From contig CM074759.1 in assembly GCA_037355855.1 (NCBI GenBank), forward strand, positions 4,712,001 to 4,776,000: a stretch of 64,000 nucleotides of DNA. Direction: 5' to 3'. The position numbers and the translations under genes are program-made. The stretch is from Pseudo-nitzschia pungens (lineage: Eukaryota; Bacillariophyta; Bacillariophyceae; Bacillariales; Bacillariaceae). Below, piece after piece: positions 53,481 to 64,000 of the stretch (the first letter of the stretch is position 1; every line of letters starts with the position of its first letter). The notes under the pieces were generated by a model that was not told the origin of the DNA, did not search any database, and saw only the letters and a program-made list of their open reading frames with translations.

Positions 53481-54566
53481 TTATGGTTGCCAAGTGAGGC
53501 TGCCGTCGAAGTTTCTCTCGACGCGTCCTCCGTGTTCCAAGCAGTATGATTCAATTGCTTGCTTTACGTGGGCTTGGAGCGATTCCGTTGAAGCAGTGCT
53601 TCCAGTTTCATTGCTAGGAGTCATAGCAGTGCTGTTGTTGCTGCTATTGCTCTTATTTCTTTTGGAATATCTGTTCTTTGGACACTCGGACCAATCATGG
53701 TCGTGTCCCGGAATTCTGCAGGGATTGTTGTATTTTCTTTTGCCATTGGATGGCTCTTGACCTTGTTCTTCGTCTTCAGACTCAGCGTCGCTGTTACTGT
53801 CTGAATTAGAGCTGTTGCTGTCAGCGTCCAAACAATCAGAGCGGTTGCTGTCGGCGTTCGAATTAGATCTGTTGTTATTCTTGTCATCGGGATTGAGTGA
53901 TCGACGTTTTGCTTGACGTTCTAAACAGCTCATATGATCCACGATGAATTGTACAGTAGTATCTTCTTGTACTCCTTGGTGGATTAGACCGTAGCTGTTG
54001 ATCCATTTGCTTGGGAAGGTGTGCAGCAGAATGGTCTTAGCTTCTGTCGGTGATAGGTCAGTTCCATGTCCTTGGAGTCTTTTGGTATATTTGAAGAGAA
54101 TTTGCATTTGGTCTGCATGTTCTATGCATGAAACATTGCTTGGTTTCTTCAGCGTTCGAAGGTATGTATGCATGATATCTTTGGCGTCTGTTGCATTGCA
54201 GAATTGCTTGATAAAGTCAATGATTGCTGTGTCATGTCCTTCGGCGCTTTCTTCATATTGGAATTCATCTGGATCCAGGGGATCCTGTAGCATTTCATTC
54301 CACTTGGATTGAGTGTCTGTATTTAGACATCTGCTGAAGTAAGTAATGTAGTCGGTGGTTGGTAGTCCTAGGAGCTTTGTGGCGTTCCTGAAGGCTTCTT
54401 CAACAAATAGAAATTCCTCTAGTCCTCCTCTGTTGGTGAATAGAGGGATCTTCATGCTGTCTTGTCGTCCATTGGCATGTGTAATGGAGAGCTTGGTGAG
54501 TTTTGGCTTGCTTCTCTTGAATGAAGGGATGTAATTGATTGGAGGATCTCTGTAAAGTCCTGCCAT
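53481..54566 (-). CDS. Gag of GagC internal 1
   Basis: 361 residues, intact, starting MAGLYRDPPINYIPSFKRSK. The N-terminal capsid-like region includes EEFLFVEEAFRNATKLLG, DAKDIMHTYLRTLKKPSNVS and RLQGHGTDLSPTEAKTILLH. An acidic Asn/Ser/Asp-rich linker (about 235-285) is followed by a zinc motif CxxxxHxHxxxxC (CRIPGHDHDWSEC) and a basic RYSKRNKS tail. No protease, RT or integrase is encoded by the element, so it needs Pol from elsewhere. The copia element inserted 40 bp past the stop codon, leaving gag whole. Confidence 0.9.
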   Translation of the reverse strand: MAGLYRDPPINYIPSFKRSKPKLTKLSITHANGRQDSMKIPLFTNRGGLEEFLFVEEAFRNATKLLGLPTTDYITYFSRCLNTDTQSKWNEMLQDPLDPDEFQYEESAEGHDTAIIDFIKQFCNATDAKDIMHTYLRTLKKPSNVSCIEHADQMQILFKYTKRLQGHGTDLSPTEAKTILLHTFPSKWINSYGLIHQGVQEDTTVQFIVDHMSCLERQAKRRSLNPDDKNNNRSNSNADSNRSDCLDADSNSSNSDSNSDAESEDEEQGQEPSNGKRKYNNPCRIPGHDHDWSECPKNRYSKRNKSNSSNNSTAMTPSNETGSTASTESLQAHVKQAIESYCLEHGGRVERNFDGSLTWQP

Positions 54567-54822
54567 GTTGATTCGTAGCGTTCGATCGATTCGTTGTGCG
54601 ATCGATTCGTATCGGTTGGTTCGTAGAGATCGTTTCGTAGATATCGATCGTTTCGTTTGGTTGGTTCTTGTTTCTCGGTTTTCGATTCTTTCGGAGGTTC
54701 CGATTGTAGGATTTTGCTTGTCAGGGTATCGATGTATCCCTGTTGTTTAGGATGTTGAGGTTTTAGATTCAGTACTGAGTTCTTGTCTTTGTCTTCTACT
54801 TTCAAGCAGACAGTAATTACTG

Positions 54823-55169
54823 TGTAACACTCTAGGGTAGAAATTAGATGGAGTGGTACGCGATAGAGGTATTTTAATGATGAAAGGTTAATAAATTATA
54901 AAATTGTGTTACAAAAGAGAATGGTTGAATACTTTACAAGATGGGAATGATTCCTTGAGTATCGATGAACGATCAAATAATGATATATTATTCGGCGGGC
55001 ATAATGTCAATAATCAGCGAGTCATGGGACTCTTGATATTTATCTTGATATTTGTTGTATGTGTGTATATACTGAACATACATACCTGAATACCATATAT
55101 ATTGGAGTACATGCGGGATTCAATAATCATTTAGAGCCCTCGTAGAGTAACATACGGTAGCATGTTACA
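54823..55169 (-). repeat. LTR B of the GagC array (shared)
   Basis: 347 bp between the two internal regions, serving as the 5' LTR for one and the 3' LTR for the other. It looks identical to LTR C. Confidence 0.93.
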
Positions 55170-56280
55170 TAGTTCCCCAATGATTAGGTGAAGTTTGCAT
55201 GTGGTTCAATACAATAGGTTCGGAGTTGTAGTTCAATACAATACGTTTGGAAAAGAGATATGCTTGTTCAGAGAACCGGTTGAAGATGATGATATATGCC
55301 ATTTGAAGTATTCTGAAGATATATGGTAATGTAGATTGAACTGGGATTGAAGAAGGTTCTTCGTGATACTGAAAATCGAAGATTTGTTTCTTGTTCGTGA
55401 GAATGGTCATAATGACATGCTAAAAATAGCAAAAAGAGTCAAAGAAAATTCTTTTCCTCCCCCAACTGTGATGTACCTCCCCGGGTAGTGGAGCTGATTT
55501 GCAATTTCGAGGGATTGAAATTGATTGCTCTTAGGCATAAAAACACCTTATGTTGTAATCGGAGTTTAGGTAGGTGAAAAGCCGAGCGTTGGATGTTGGA
55601 TGTGTTGCTTGTTGCTTGCCGTATCTGCAATTGTATAAAGGCAGAGAGGGGACGCATTGTTAGTGACGGTACGAGTCATTTAATTCATTTGCGCTTTGCC
55701 GGATACTTTGCCGGTCTTTGTGGGTGTATTTGCAGCAGTCTACTGGAGGTTCAAATTTTCGTAACTCCACAGCACCTCTGTGGGTTTTGAATATGGATTT
55801 CGTGGGATTGCTCCGGTGTGTTAAGGAGCTCCCTGAGGACTGTTTGTTTGCCTGGAACAAGGTTGGCCTTGTTATTGCTGCTGTACCCTATTTTTTGTTT
55901 TGCGTCTGTACCCTTATCGACATCGATATATAATCGATTTGATTGTTTTGAGATTCGTTTGGCATAAGCGTCTGTACCCTTTGCAATTAGTTCGCGTCCG
56001 AACCTTGCGTTTATATTGATTTGCCATTGAAGCTGTTTATTGTTTTATTTGGTTGATTGTCGTTGCCGTCACGTTGGAGCGGACCGGAGCGCTTTGGATT
56101 TTGGTTTGAACTGTATGCAACAGGGCTCATCTCTGTAGGTTCCTTCCCTTCTTTTCTTGGGAGTTCTCCTCCATGCGTCTTCCCAGTCAGCAGGGCTGAG
56201 CTGGCATTCAGTTCCAGGGGAGCTGAAGGCACGGTGCTGGATACTGTGATCCTTTCGTTCATTGTTGTTGGTTTAAGTGG
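55170..56280 (-). other. Non-coding 3' part of GagC internal 2
   Basis: Uninterrupted version of this region; it preserves the empty sites for element B (about 55408) and the copia element (about 56242). No conserved frame. Confidence 0.8.
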
Positions 56281-57366
56281 TTATGGTTGCCAAGTGAGGC
56301 TGCCGTCGAAGTTTCTCTCGACGCGTCCTCCGTGTTCCAAGCAGTATGATTCAATTGCTTGCTTTACGTGGGCTTGGAGCGATTCCGTTGAAGCAGTGCT
56401 TCCAGTTTCATTGCTAGGAGTCATAGCAGTGCTGTTGTTGCTGCTATTGCTCTTATTTCTTTTGGAATATCTGTTCTTTGGACACTCGGACCAATCATGG
56501 TCGTGTCCCGGAATTCTGCAGGGATTGTTGTATTTTCTTTTGCCATTGGATGGCTCTTGACCTTGTTCTTCGTCTTCAGACTCAGCGTCGCTGTTACTGT
56601 CTGAATTAGAGCTGTTGCTGTCAGCGTCCAAACAATCAGAGCGGTTGCTGTCGGCGTTCGAATTAGATCTGTTGTTATTCTTGTCATCGGGATTGAGTGA
56701 TCGACGTTTTGCTTGACATTCTAAACAGCTCATATGATCCACGATGAATTGTACAGTAGTATCTTCTTGTACTCCTTGGTGGATTAGACCGTAGCTGTTG
56801 ATCCATTTGCTTGGGAAGGTGTGCAGCAGAATGGTCTTAGCTTCTGTCGGTGATAGGTCAGTTCCATGTCCTTGGAGTCTTTTGGTATATTTGAAGAGAA
56901 TTTGCATTTGGTCTGCATGTTCTATGCATGAAACATTGCTTGGTTTCTTCAGCGTTCGAAGGTATGTATGCATGATATCTTTGGCGTCTGTTGCATTGCA
57001 GAATTGCTTGATAAAGTCAATGATTGCTGCGTCATGTCCTTCGGCGCTTTCTTCATATTGGAATTCATCTGGATCCAGGGGATCCTGTAGCATTTCATTC
57101 CACTTGGATTGAGTGTCTGTATTTAGACATCTGCTGAAGTAAGTAATGTAGTCGGTGGTTGGTAGTCCTAGGAGCTTTGTGGCGTTCCTGAAGGCTTCTT
57201 CAACAAATAGAAATTCCTCTAGTCCTCCTCTGTTGGTGAATAGAGGGATCTTCATGCTGTCTTGTCGTCCATTGGCATGTGTAATGGAGAGCTTGGTGAG
57301 TTTTGGCTTGCTTCTCTTGAATGAAGGGATGTAATTGATTGGAGGATCTCTGTAAAGTCCTGCCAT
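56281..57366 (-). CDS. Gag of GagC internal 2
   Basis: 361 residues, intact. It differs from the internal 1 copy by only two residues seen: Cys for Arg in the block MSCLE(R/C)QAKRR, and Ala for Thr in GHD(T/A)AIIDF. The domains are as in 53481-54566: capsid-like region, acidic linker, CRIPGHDHDWSEC zinc motif. Leader 57367-57622 ends at the palindrome CAGTAATTACTG next to the LTR. Confidence 0.9.
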   Translation of the reverse strand: MAGLYRDPPINYIPSFKRSKPKLTKLSITHANGRQDSMKIPLFTNRGGLEEFLFVEEAFRNATKLLGLPTTDYITYFSRCLNTDTQSKWNEMLQDPLDPDEFQYEESAEGHDAAIIDFIKQFCNATDAKDIMHTYLRTLKKPSNVSCIEHADQMQILFKYTKRLQGHGTDLSPTEAKTILLHTFPSKWINSYGLIHQGVQEDTTVQFIVDHMSCLECQAKRRSLNPDDKNNNRSNSNADSNRSDCLDADSNSSNSDSNSDAESEDEEQGQEPSNGKRKYNNPCRIPGHDHDWSECPKNRYSKRNKSNSSNNSTAMTPSNETGSTASTESLQAHVKQAIESYCLEHGGRVERNFDGSLTWQP

Positions 57367-57622
57367 GTTGATTCGTAGCGTTCGATCGATTCGTTGTGCG
57401 ATCGATTCGTATCGGTTGGTTCGTAGAGATCGTTTCGTAGATATCGATCGTTTCGTTTGGTTGGTTCTTGTTTCTCGGTTTTCGATTCTTTCGGAGGTTC
57501 CGATTGTAGGATTTTGCTTGTCAGGGTATCGATGTATCCCTGTTGTTTAGGATGTTGAGGTTTTAGATTCAGTACTGAGTTCTTGTCTTTGTCTTCTACT
57601 TTCAAGCAGACAGTAATTACTG

Positions 57623-57969
57623 TGTAACACTCTAGGGTAGAAATTAGATGGAGTGGTACGCGATAGAGGTATTTTAATGATGAAAGGTTAATAAATTATA
57701 AAATTGTGTTACAAAAGAGAATGGTTGAATACTTTACAAGATGGGAATGATTCCTTGAGTATCGATGAACGATCAAATAATGATATATTATTCGGCGGGC
57801 ATAATGTCAATAATCAGCGAGTCATGGGACTCTTGATATTTATCTTGATATTTGTTGTATGTGTGTATATACTGAACATACATACCTGAATACCATATAT
57901 ATTGGAGTACATGCGGGATTCAATAATCATTTAGAGCCCTCGTAGAGTAACATACGGTAGCATGTTACA
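57623..57969 (-). repeat. LTR C of the GagC array
   Basis: 347 bp, TGTAACACTCTAGGG to TAGCATGTTACA, followed by GAAGCTCT and LINE sequence. It is the 5' LTR of internal 2 on the minus strand. Confidence 0.93.
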
Positions 57970-59256
57970 GAAGCTCTATGGACAGAGAGAAATGCCTTGG
58001 CCATGCTGTCAACCTGATGATTGCGAAGTGCCCACCAATCAAGAAAGAATCCAGCTTGTTGTCCCTGAACCCACTGAAAGTGCACAGAGATTGGCAGGGC
58101 AGAAATCATGTTTCTGATGACATAGACGTAATCAAAAGACTTCTGGGAAATAACCAATGGCCAAGATCCCTGAGCCTGTTTGAGAGCTGTGTCACCATCC
58201 AGAGCAATGGTGATAGAGCCAGAAGCAATATCAAAAAGACTCACCAGAGCAGTGCAACAGGTGAGAACCCCAATGATTCCTGCCAGTTCACTCCTGTAGG
58301 ATGACTGATCCTCAGGGGATCCACTGACAAAATTACAGCCAGTGAGGAACAATGAGGTAGTCTTGGTGGAGGTATTGGGTGACAGGATGAAAGCAGAAGT
58401 TCCTCTGAGAAGGTCCGGATCAAATGAACCATCACATACAGCACTGGCAGTACCGCTCTTAATAGCATCAACAATGTGCTGACAGCCAGCCTGTGGTAGG
58501 GAGAATTTGTGGAGAAGTACCCTTGGAGCCTCACAGAGTGCATCAAAGGCATCTGCAGGGGAGGCTGGAAGAGAATCATATGGATTGTACTCCAGAGGAT
58601 CCATGTCAGGAGGTTCAGAAACAAAGGCAGAGGAGCCAACCACACGTACAACTTGGCCACAGATCACAGGGGAGACAAGCACATTGGCACAGGCTGGTTT
58701 ATCAGGAATGAGTTCAGAAGTGACCCTGTATCTGCCCCTGCCCTGGGAGGTGCTCACAATCCAACCAGTAGAAGTTTTGGAGAATATTCTGTTGGTGGAT
58801 GGAGACAAAAACCAAGGCCAAAGAGAAGCTGTCTGGGGAGAGAGCCAATGCCCAAGGTGAAAAGAAGGAGCCAGTGCCCTGGCTGCAGGGGGTGGACAGG
58901 GGGGAAGAAAACAGGTCTGAAGAGCCTTAGTCCATAAGCGCTGTGCTGCTGGAGGCCAAGATGGAGGACATCTAGGCCAGTCAAGATGATCTCTCAAGTG
59001 GTTGGAGGATGTCAGCTGGAAAGCCATGGGAGTAAGCCTTGTCCCATCTGGAGTACAAATATCAGCAAGGGAAATAGCCTTGAGGGACATTCGAATGTGA
59101 TTCAAGAGGGACAAGTCAGCACCTCTGAAACCAGCGTTGACAAAGGCTTGCATGAGATAACAGTCATTGGAATGTAGCAGAGGAAGATCTGGGAAGTCTT
59201 CAACCAAGCTCACAGGGTGAACAGAGAAAAACTTCCACACATGTTTGTACCAGCAG
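57970..59256 (-). pseudogene. LINE ORF, RNase H part
   Basis: Minus-strand piece between the MITE and the LTR array. It starts at the MITE with WYKHVWKFFSVHPVSLVEDF and holds a Pro/Trp-rich linker. The RNase H domain reads VCDGSFDPDLLRGTSAF (first Asp), SSYRSELAGIIGVL (Glu), IALDGDTALKQA (Asp) and LRNHQVDSMAKAF (last Asp). The frame is open here. In LINEs, RNase H helps remove the RNA strand during second-strand synthesis. Confidence 0.87.
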
Positions 59257-60066
59257 GGCCATCCGATGGTTTTTATTTTCGCGCGGTTTTTGAGGACCGC
59301 GCAAAAAGTTATAACCGTTAACAACCGTTAATGACCGTTAACTTTAGACGCATAACTATGCGTCTAAAAAAGTTTTTAGACGCATAACTATGCGTCTAAA
59401 AAAGTTTTTAGACGCATAACTATGCGTCTTGCGTCTAACTTTAGACGCACTGTGGGTCTAAAATTTTTTTGGACGCATAATTATGCATCTGGACGCATTG
59501 GTCCCGTATAATCGTACGCAGGCTAGTACAAGTTTTAGACGCATATCTATTCGTTTTAGACGCATTGTCCTGTAGAATCTTACACACCCTAGTACAAGTT
59601 TTAGACGCATAATCGTGAAATGACCCAACTTCAAGTTACAAATTAATTAACCGTGTCTACGTAGACAATAGTACACTAAGTGTAAAACGTTATTGTGTAT
59701 TGAACCACATCTATAAGTGACATCCGTTATGCGTCTAATAATTTTTCAGTTTACTACTGAGTTCTACGCTAATTTGGACCAGTTGTGCATCTAAAAAAAT
59801 TTTAGACGCATAACTCTGTAGAATTGTACACACATTTAGTACATGTTTTAGACGCATAAGTTGTGCGTCTAAAACTTTTTTAGACGCATAGTTATGCGTC
59901 TAATATTAGACGCATAATCGTGGCTTATGCGTCTAATAATAGACGCATAACTATGCGTCTAAAAAAGTTTTTAGACGCATAAGTTTAACATCTGATAACG
60001 GTTTTAACGGTTATAGCTACGCGCGGTCCTCAAAAATCGCGCGAAAATAAAAACCATCGGATGGCC
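59257..60066. mobile_element. MITE with 46-bp TIRs and palindromic repeats
   Basis: 810 bp. Both ends begin GGCCATCCGATGGTTTTTAT, and the 46-bp inverted ends (59257-59302 and 60021-60066) differ at one base. CAG is repeated at 59254-59256 and 60067-60069, and removing one copy restores the LINE frame (VTPWYKHVW). A 3-bp duplication and GGCC-type ends fit the PIF/Harbinger group. Inside are AACCGTTA words near both ends and many copies of AGACGCATAACTATGCGTCT, a 9-bp stem with a 2-bp centre. No coding capacity. Confidence 0.9.
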
Positions 60067-62966
60067 CAGGGAGTGACGTATGAAGCAAAGGGATGATAGG
60101 GTGTGACACCAAGATGAAGAGGGAACCCAAGTTCAAGCCTAAGAGCTTCAGCAGTGAGCCTGAGAATCCTACCAGTTTGTGAGGACCTGACAGATTCCTG
60201 AAAGAGAGTGGCAATATGGCTGGTCTCTTGGAGAAGATATGGATGGATAAAACCAAAGCCTTGATACAGGGAGGGACCAAAGAATACATGTCAAGGAAAT
60301 GTTCAGGACATCCCGGCTTTATTCAGCACTGGAACAAGGGCTGGGGTAAGAATCTTTGTCCAGGTAGCCTCATCAAGTTGGGTAACAGGCATGGGATATT
60401 CAGCAGACTTCATGAAAGAATACTTGAAGGTGTAGAGGGAGGCCCTCTTCTCACACTTGGAAGCCTTGAGTTGAGACCCAAAAGACTGAGACTGGGACTT
60501 CATGTGAGCAATCTGGGATTCCTCATTGCCATCCATGGAGATAAAACCCCAAGGGTTTTGTCAGCATGGTCAACCTCAAAACGATCCAGGGTAGCGCGAT
60601 TGCCATTCTTGTCAGCAACAGAGAAGTCACAAGGCATGTCAGCAATAGAGCGATAGTCCCAACCAGATCCATTCCATTTGAAATCAACCAAGAACCTCAC
60701 ACACATGTGCAGGAACGCCAAAGCTCTGGAGGGTGAGACCAGCAATGGGATGGGAGATCCCATCATAACAGCCCTTGGCATCATTCATAGCAACAGCACC
60801 AGATCTGCGCTGCTGCCGCAACACCTCACAGATGAGCTTCTTGTTCAGGCAGGTGTTGATGGCCTTGTGGTGTTTCCTGCTACCATGTTGATCAGCAGCC
60901 ACTGCATTGGCACATTCGGCGTGGGCAAGAATGCGTCGGCCAATCATCTTGTTGTTGATCTGGAACTCAGGAGACATCAACTGGATAAGCCTCATCTTGT
61001 CCACCCTATATTCCCCAGGTTTCTTGAAGATCTCCACATCAGTGATGACCTGCCAAGCAAAAGGAGAGAAACCAACAATCAATGGGACCGATCGTAGGAG
61101 AGTATCAAACTTGTTCAACTGTGGATCAAGGGCAAAAGCCTTGTGGTGTGCAAAGCTCAAACAAGAAGGCTCACTGGCTGTGCGTTCCTTCTGGTGTTTC
61201 CAGGCTGTAGCATTGTCAGCTGGACACACAGAATAGTCAAAAGGGGGCAATCTCAGGATAGAGTCAGGGACTTGGAGACAGGAAAGAAATTCAGAAAGGT
61301 ACTTGTCAGTAGCAGGCGGAGGAATGTAAGAGCCATCAAGAACTTGAGCAGAAGCATGGTCTGTGCCTAGGTATCCAAAGTCTTGAATGAAGGAGGGAGT
61401 CATGGAAGGAGTGCCAAGACACTGTTGTTGGCGCCTGACATTGGATTCAGCCATAGCTGCAACCATAGTAGACTGGGATTCCAAGACCTGTTCAATACCA
61501 TCATGGCCAACTGCAATAGCCCTCAAGACTGCTGCCTTGTTGACACGACCCCGAATAGACCTAGCAACAAGGCCAAGCTCTCTTTGAAGCCGTTCCCTGC
61601 ACATCCTAGCACAAATCTGGGAAGCACTCTGGTTGTGAGGCTTGCCTTCAGCAAGAAGCGCATCCACCAGGCCTTGATTAAAGGAATCTCGCCATGAGGG
61701 AGCCAACTTTTTCAATGACCGGTACTGCTTGTAAGCTTGTTTCAGATGTAGGAGAGCACTGGAAAGATCACAGTGTTCCCCTTTATAAAGAGAAAGCTTG
61801 CAGGCCAGCCGCTTCAGAACAGTATGACTGGTGGACACACTCTGCCTCAACTTGACAACACGCCGCCAGAAATCAATGGTATCACGATAGACTTGGAGCT
61901 GCGGTGACCATGGAACCAAACCAGCACGAGTGTGGCAGAGGTTTTGTTCAACAGAAAGCCTGAGAGAGGTGGAGGTTTCATGGAGGACTTCATGTGTGGT
62001 GATGAGATCAGCGCGCACAGAAATGTCACCAGACTGAAACTGAGCCAGCAGGTGCTCCAGCTTAGCTTGGAGAGAAAACACTCCAGCCTTGAGAAAGCTG
62101 TGCCGGACACGCTTGAAGTATCGTTGACGCAGATGAGGGTGGGAGGACTGGAGTTTGGACAGAGAGAAATGCACAGGAGGTGGCAGATGTTTGCCCATGA
62201 TGCTGCCATTACAGACTTCAATCCAGAGCATGCGATGGTCAGACTCCATACCTTGGGCACCACCAAAGGGACAATACCCTGCCCTGAGAACATCAACATT
62301 CTCAGAGACCCAAATGGCATCAATTGGCGTTCTGGTAGTGTTTCTGTTGTGGGTGGCAGGAGGAGAAGACTGAGAATGAAGTGTAAGGATAACCTCTCTG
62401 AAACCAAGAGCCTTGAGCTCAGAAGACAAGCCATCAGTCCGAACATCAGAATTGTGATCAATCCCAAGAATGACCTGGTCACCAGCTTCCAGGCATACCT
62501 GAAGGGCAGCAGTCAAATCCCGGTGAAAAAGGATGCAAGGATTGGGACTGAAAAGATTCTTGGCTGCTTGAAAGTAGCGGTACTGTTGATTCCAAACTGA
62601 GCCAAGATCCCTGTCATTTTCAACAGGACAGTAGGCAGAAAACATGGTGACAGTGGAGCCATCCCTGCCCTGAAACTTGACAAAGGACCACCTTCCAAGG
62701 CCCGTAGGATCAGCCCCATGAGCAACCTTGTGGGAACTGAACAATTGGTCAATGGTAAAACCTGTGCCTCCAGGCTGAAGCCATGTGCAGTCAGAAGCCT
62801 CATGCTTGTTGTTGGCAAGATAGGAAAAACTTGAAGGGCAGACAGTCTTCATGCGCCGGTTGAAGAGGTCACAGGGAAGGAGTTTGGATTCATTCAAACA
62901 ATGCTCAGCAAAAAGCGCCACACTAGCTTTGCTCTTGACAAATTGCCGGGAGTTGTGCCTGGACCT
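60067..62966 (-). pseudogene. LINE ORF, endonuclease and partial RT
   Basis: Open from 62966 to about 60690, then broken. The endonuclease (EEP family) has LGIDHNSDVRTDGLSSEL, RTPIDAIWVSENVDVLRAGY and MESDHRMLWIEV near its end; the first residues are cut by element C. The RT begins with motifs 0 to 2 and motif A (VAMNDAKGCYDGIS). After AHVCEVL the sequence jumps to FKWNGSGWDYRSIADMP, so the palm with the YxDD box is deleted (compare 26375-26400, which reads on as LLSTLQ). The thumb region (DHADKTLGVLSPWMAMRNP, FFGPSLYQGFGFIHPYLLQE) follows with frame changes up to the MITE. The RT cannot work in this copy. Confidence 0.87.
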
Positions 62967-64000
62967 ACAATTTGCGCGAAGCGCATTTTGTCCGACGTTC
63001 CGATGTTCCAGTACTAAAAATACGTAGATTTCTACACAACTTTACCATGCGATATCTCGCTCCCTTATACACCCCCAATCACAACCCCAGGACCTACATG
63101 TATTAACCAAGACCTGCGCTCTTCGTTTCTGCTATCGGTTCAGTTGCTGGATGCTTCGTTTGGTTGCTTTGGTTGCCAATTCACCACTCGGCCGATCGAG
63201 CAGCAGCAGCAGCAGCAAACCGACACATAATTTTCTACAGCACTTCCAGTACAGATTCTACCGTACAGCAAAACCGACAACAACAAACGTTGTATTTCTG
63301 CTTCGATCTGTTTCCCAGCTCCATTCCAAGGCCCTTAAGTATATCTTATACTTAATGTTCTACACTGTTTCCAAGCTGCTTAAGTGATTCTCACTTAATG
63401 TTCTACATTCTTCGAAGTTCCTTGCTGAGTCCTCTTAAGTCTTTTCAAGTCGAAGTTCACGAACAGCCCCTTCCACTGTAGGAATCTTTTTTTTTAAAAA
63501 AAAAGAAATCCTGTCATCTGTTTTCAAGTCCATTGCCCTGCTGGACCCTAAGTGTTTTCACTTATGGTCCTACTGTTTCTTGACCCAAGCCCCAAAGCCG
63601 CTAAGTACAGTTTGCTTAAGGCTCCACCACCTACATAACCCTCTCAGGTGTACTGTATAAATGTCATCTGTTTCCAAGTCTACTGCCCTGATGGACCCTA
63701 AGTGTTTTCGCTTATGGTCCTACTGTTTCCTGACCCAAGCCCTAAAGCCGCTAAGTACAGTTTGCTTAAGGCTCCACCACCTACATATACCTCTCAGATG
63801 CATTCTTCAACTGTCATCTGTTTTCAAGTCTACTGCCCTGATGGACCCTAAGTGTTTTCGCTTATGGTCCTACTGTTTCCTGACCCAAGCCCTAAAGCCA
63901 CTAAGTACAGTTTGCTTAAGGCTCCCCTACCTACATATACCTCTCAGATGCATTCTTCAACTGTCATCTGTTTTCAAGTCTACTGCCCTGATGGACCATA
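62967..64000 (+). mobile_element. Element C: copy of the element A family, cut by window end
   Basis: Starts ACAATTTGCGCGAAGCGCA and follows element B closely. It holds at least three 150-bp units (marker GTCATCTGTTT near 63513, 63662, 63811 and 63961) and continues off the window. It replaces the 5' end of the large LINE. No coding frame is conserved. Confidence 0.88.

Larger units (their letters stand above)
39708..57969 (-). mobile_element. Tandem GagC array: LTR-internal-LTR-internal-LTR
   Basis: The pieces in order are an LTR fragment (39708-39757), a partial internal region (39758-40070), LTR A (40071-40417), internal 1 (40418-54822, with element B and the copia element inside), LTR B (54823-55169), internal 2 (55170-57622) and LTR C (57623-57969). 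The whole is flanked by GAAGCTCT (39700-39707 and 57970-57977). Internals 1 and 2 look nearly identical after removing the inserts; only two coding differences were seen in gag. The array probably arose by unequal recombination between LTRs, and later received its two inserts. Confidence 0.9.
38391..62966 (-). mobile_element. LINE with RNase H, split by an LTR array and a MITE
   Basis: One minus-strand LINE of about 5.5 kb. Its pieces are 62966-60070, 59253-57978 and 39707-38391. The insert 39708-57969 is flanked by GAAGCTCT on both sides, and the insert 59257-60066 is flanked by CAG on both sides. Removing each insert with one copy of its duplication restores the reading frame (SVHRASTYHYPR; SYVTPWYKHVW). 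The 3' tail AATAATAATAAT is at 38391-38402. The 5' end is cut by element C. Domain order is endonuclease, RT, RNase H and zinc finger, as in RNase H-bearing LINEs of the I-like group. Confidence 0.9.

Overview
The window looks like repeat-rich nuclear DNA of a photosynthetic stramenopile, most likely a diatom. The reasons are a Ty1/copia element with the DSHADT protease motif typical of diatom CoDi elements, a cytochrome-b5 front-end desaturase, a DDE_Tnp_4 transposase remnant of the sort seen in diatoms, and single-exon host genes in AT-moderate intergenic DNA. The diatom call is an inference; no rRNA or organelle marker is present.

Only two host genes are well supported, both on the minus strand. 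One is a cytochrome-b5-fused front-end desaturase (4138-5658) and the other is the TFIIF beta subunit (36114-37124). Nearly everything else is nested mobile DNA.

Layout. 1-2873: part of a Ty3/gypsy element (family B, minus) with a 5'-truncated LINE in its gag. 2874-6732: gene-bearing island with the desaturase and a LINE scrap. 6733-8417: a non-coding retroelement (element A) whose 3' end is the LINE 3' end. 8431-26374: one inverted 347-bp LTR that holds a gag-only LTR element (GagC-1, 8620-26211). GagC-1 in turn holds a 5.8-kb gypsy B element (8670-14503) in its left LTR, a 5.65-kb element with perfect 24-bp terminal inverted repeats and satellite cargo (16010-21660) in its gag, and a second gag-only element (GagC-2, 23041-26150) in its right LTR. 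26375-28273: a LINE fragment with a solo LTR inside. 28274-35046: a rearranged second gypsy family (D) with GagC-3 inserted in its pol. 35085-35930: PIF/Harbinger-like transposase remnant. 36114-38390: TFIIF gene and spacer. 38391-62966: one LINE (minus) split by an 810-bp MITE (59257-60066) and by an 18-kb LTR array (39708-57969). The array is LTR-internal-LTR-internal-LTR, and its first internal region carries element B (40672-42679) and a nearly pristine Ty1/copia element (43519-53440). 62967-64000: element C, cut by the window end.

How the parts work together. The LINE supplies an endonuclease, reverse transcriptase, RNase H and zinc finger. Elements A, B and C share its 3' hairpins and probably use its machinery. 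The GagC elements encode only Gag, and their LTR termini and polypurine-side sequence match gypsy D, a plausible source of Pol. The copia element and gypsy B each place gag and pol in one frame with a single TGA between them. Target-site duplications and frame restoration at the insertion points support the nesting order. All comparisons were made by eye within this window.
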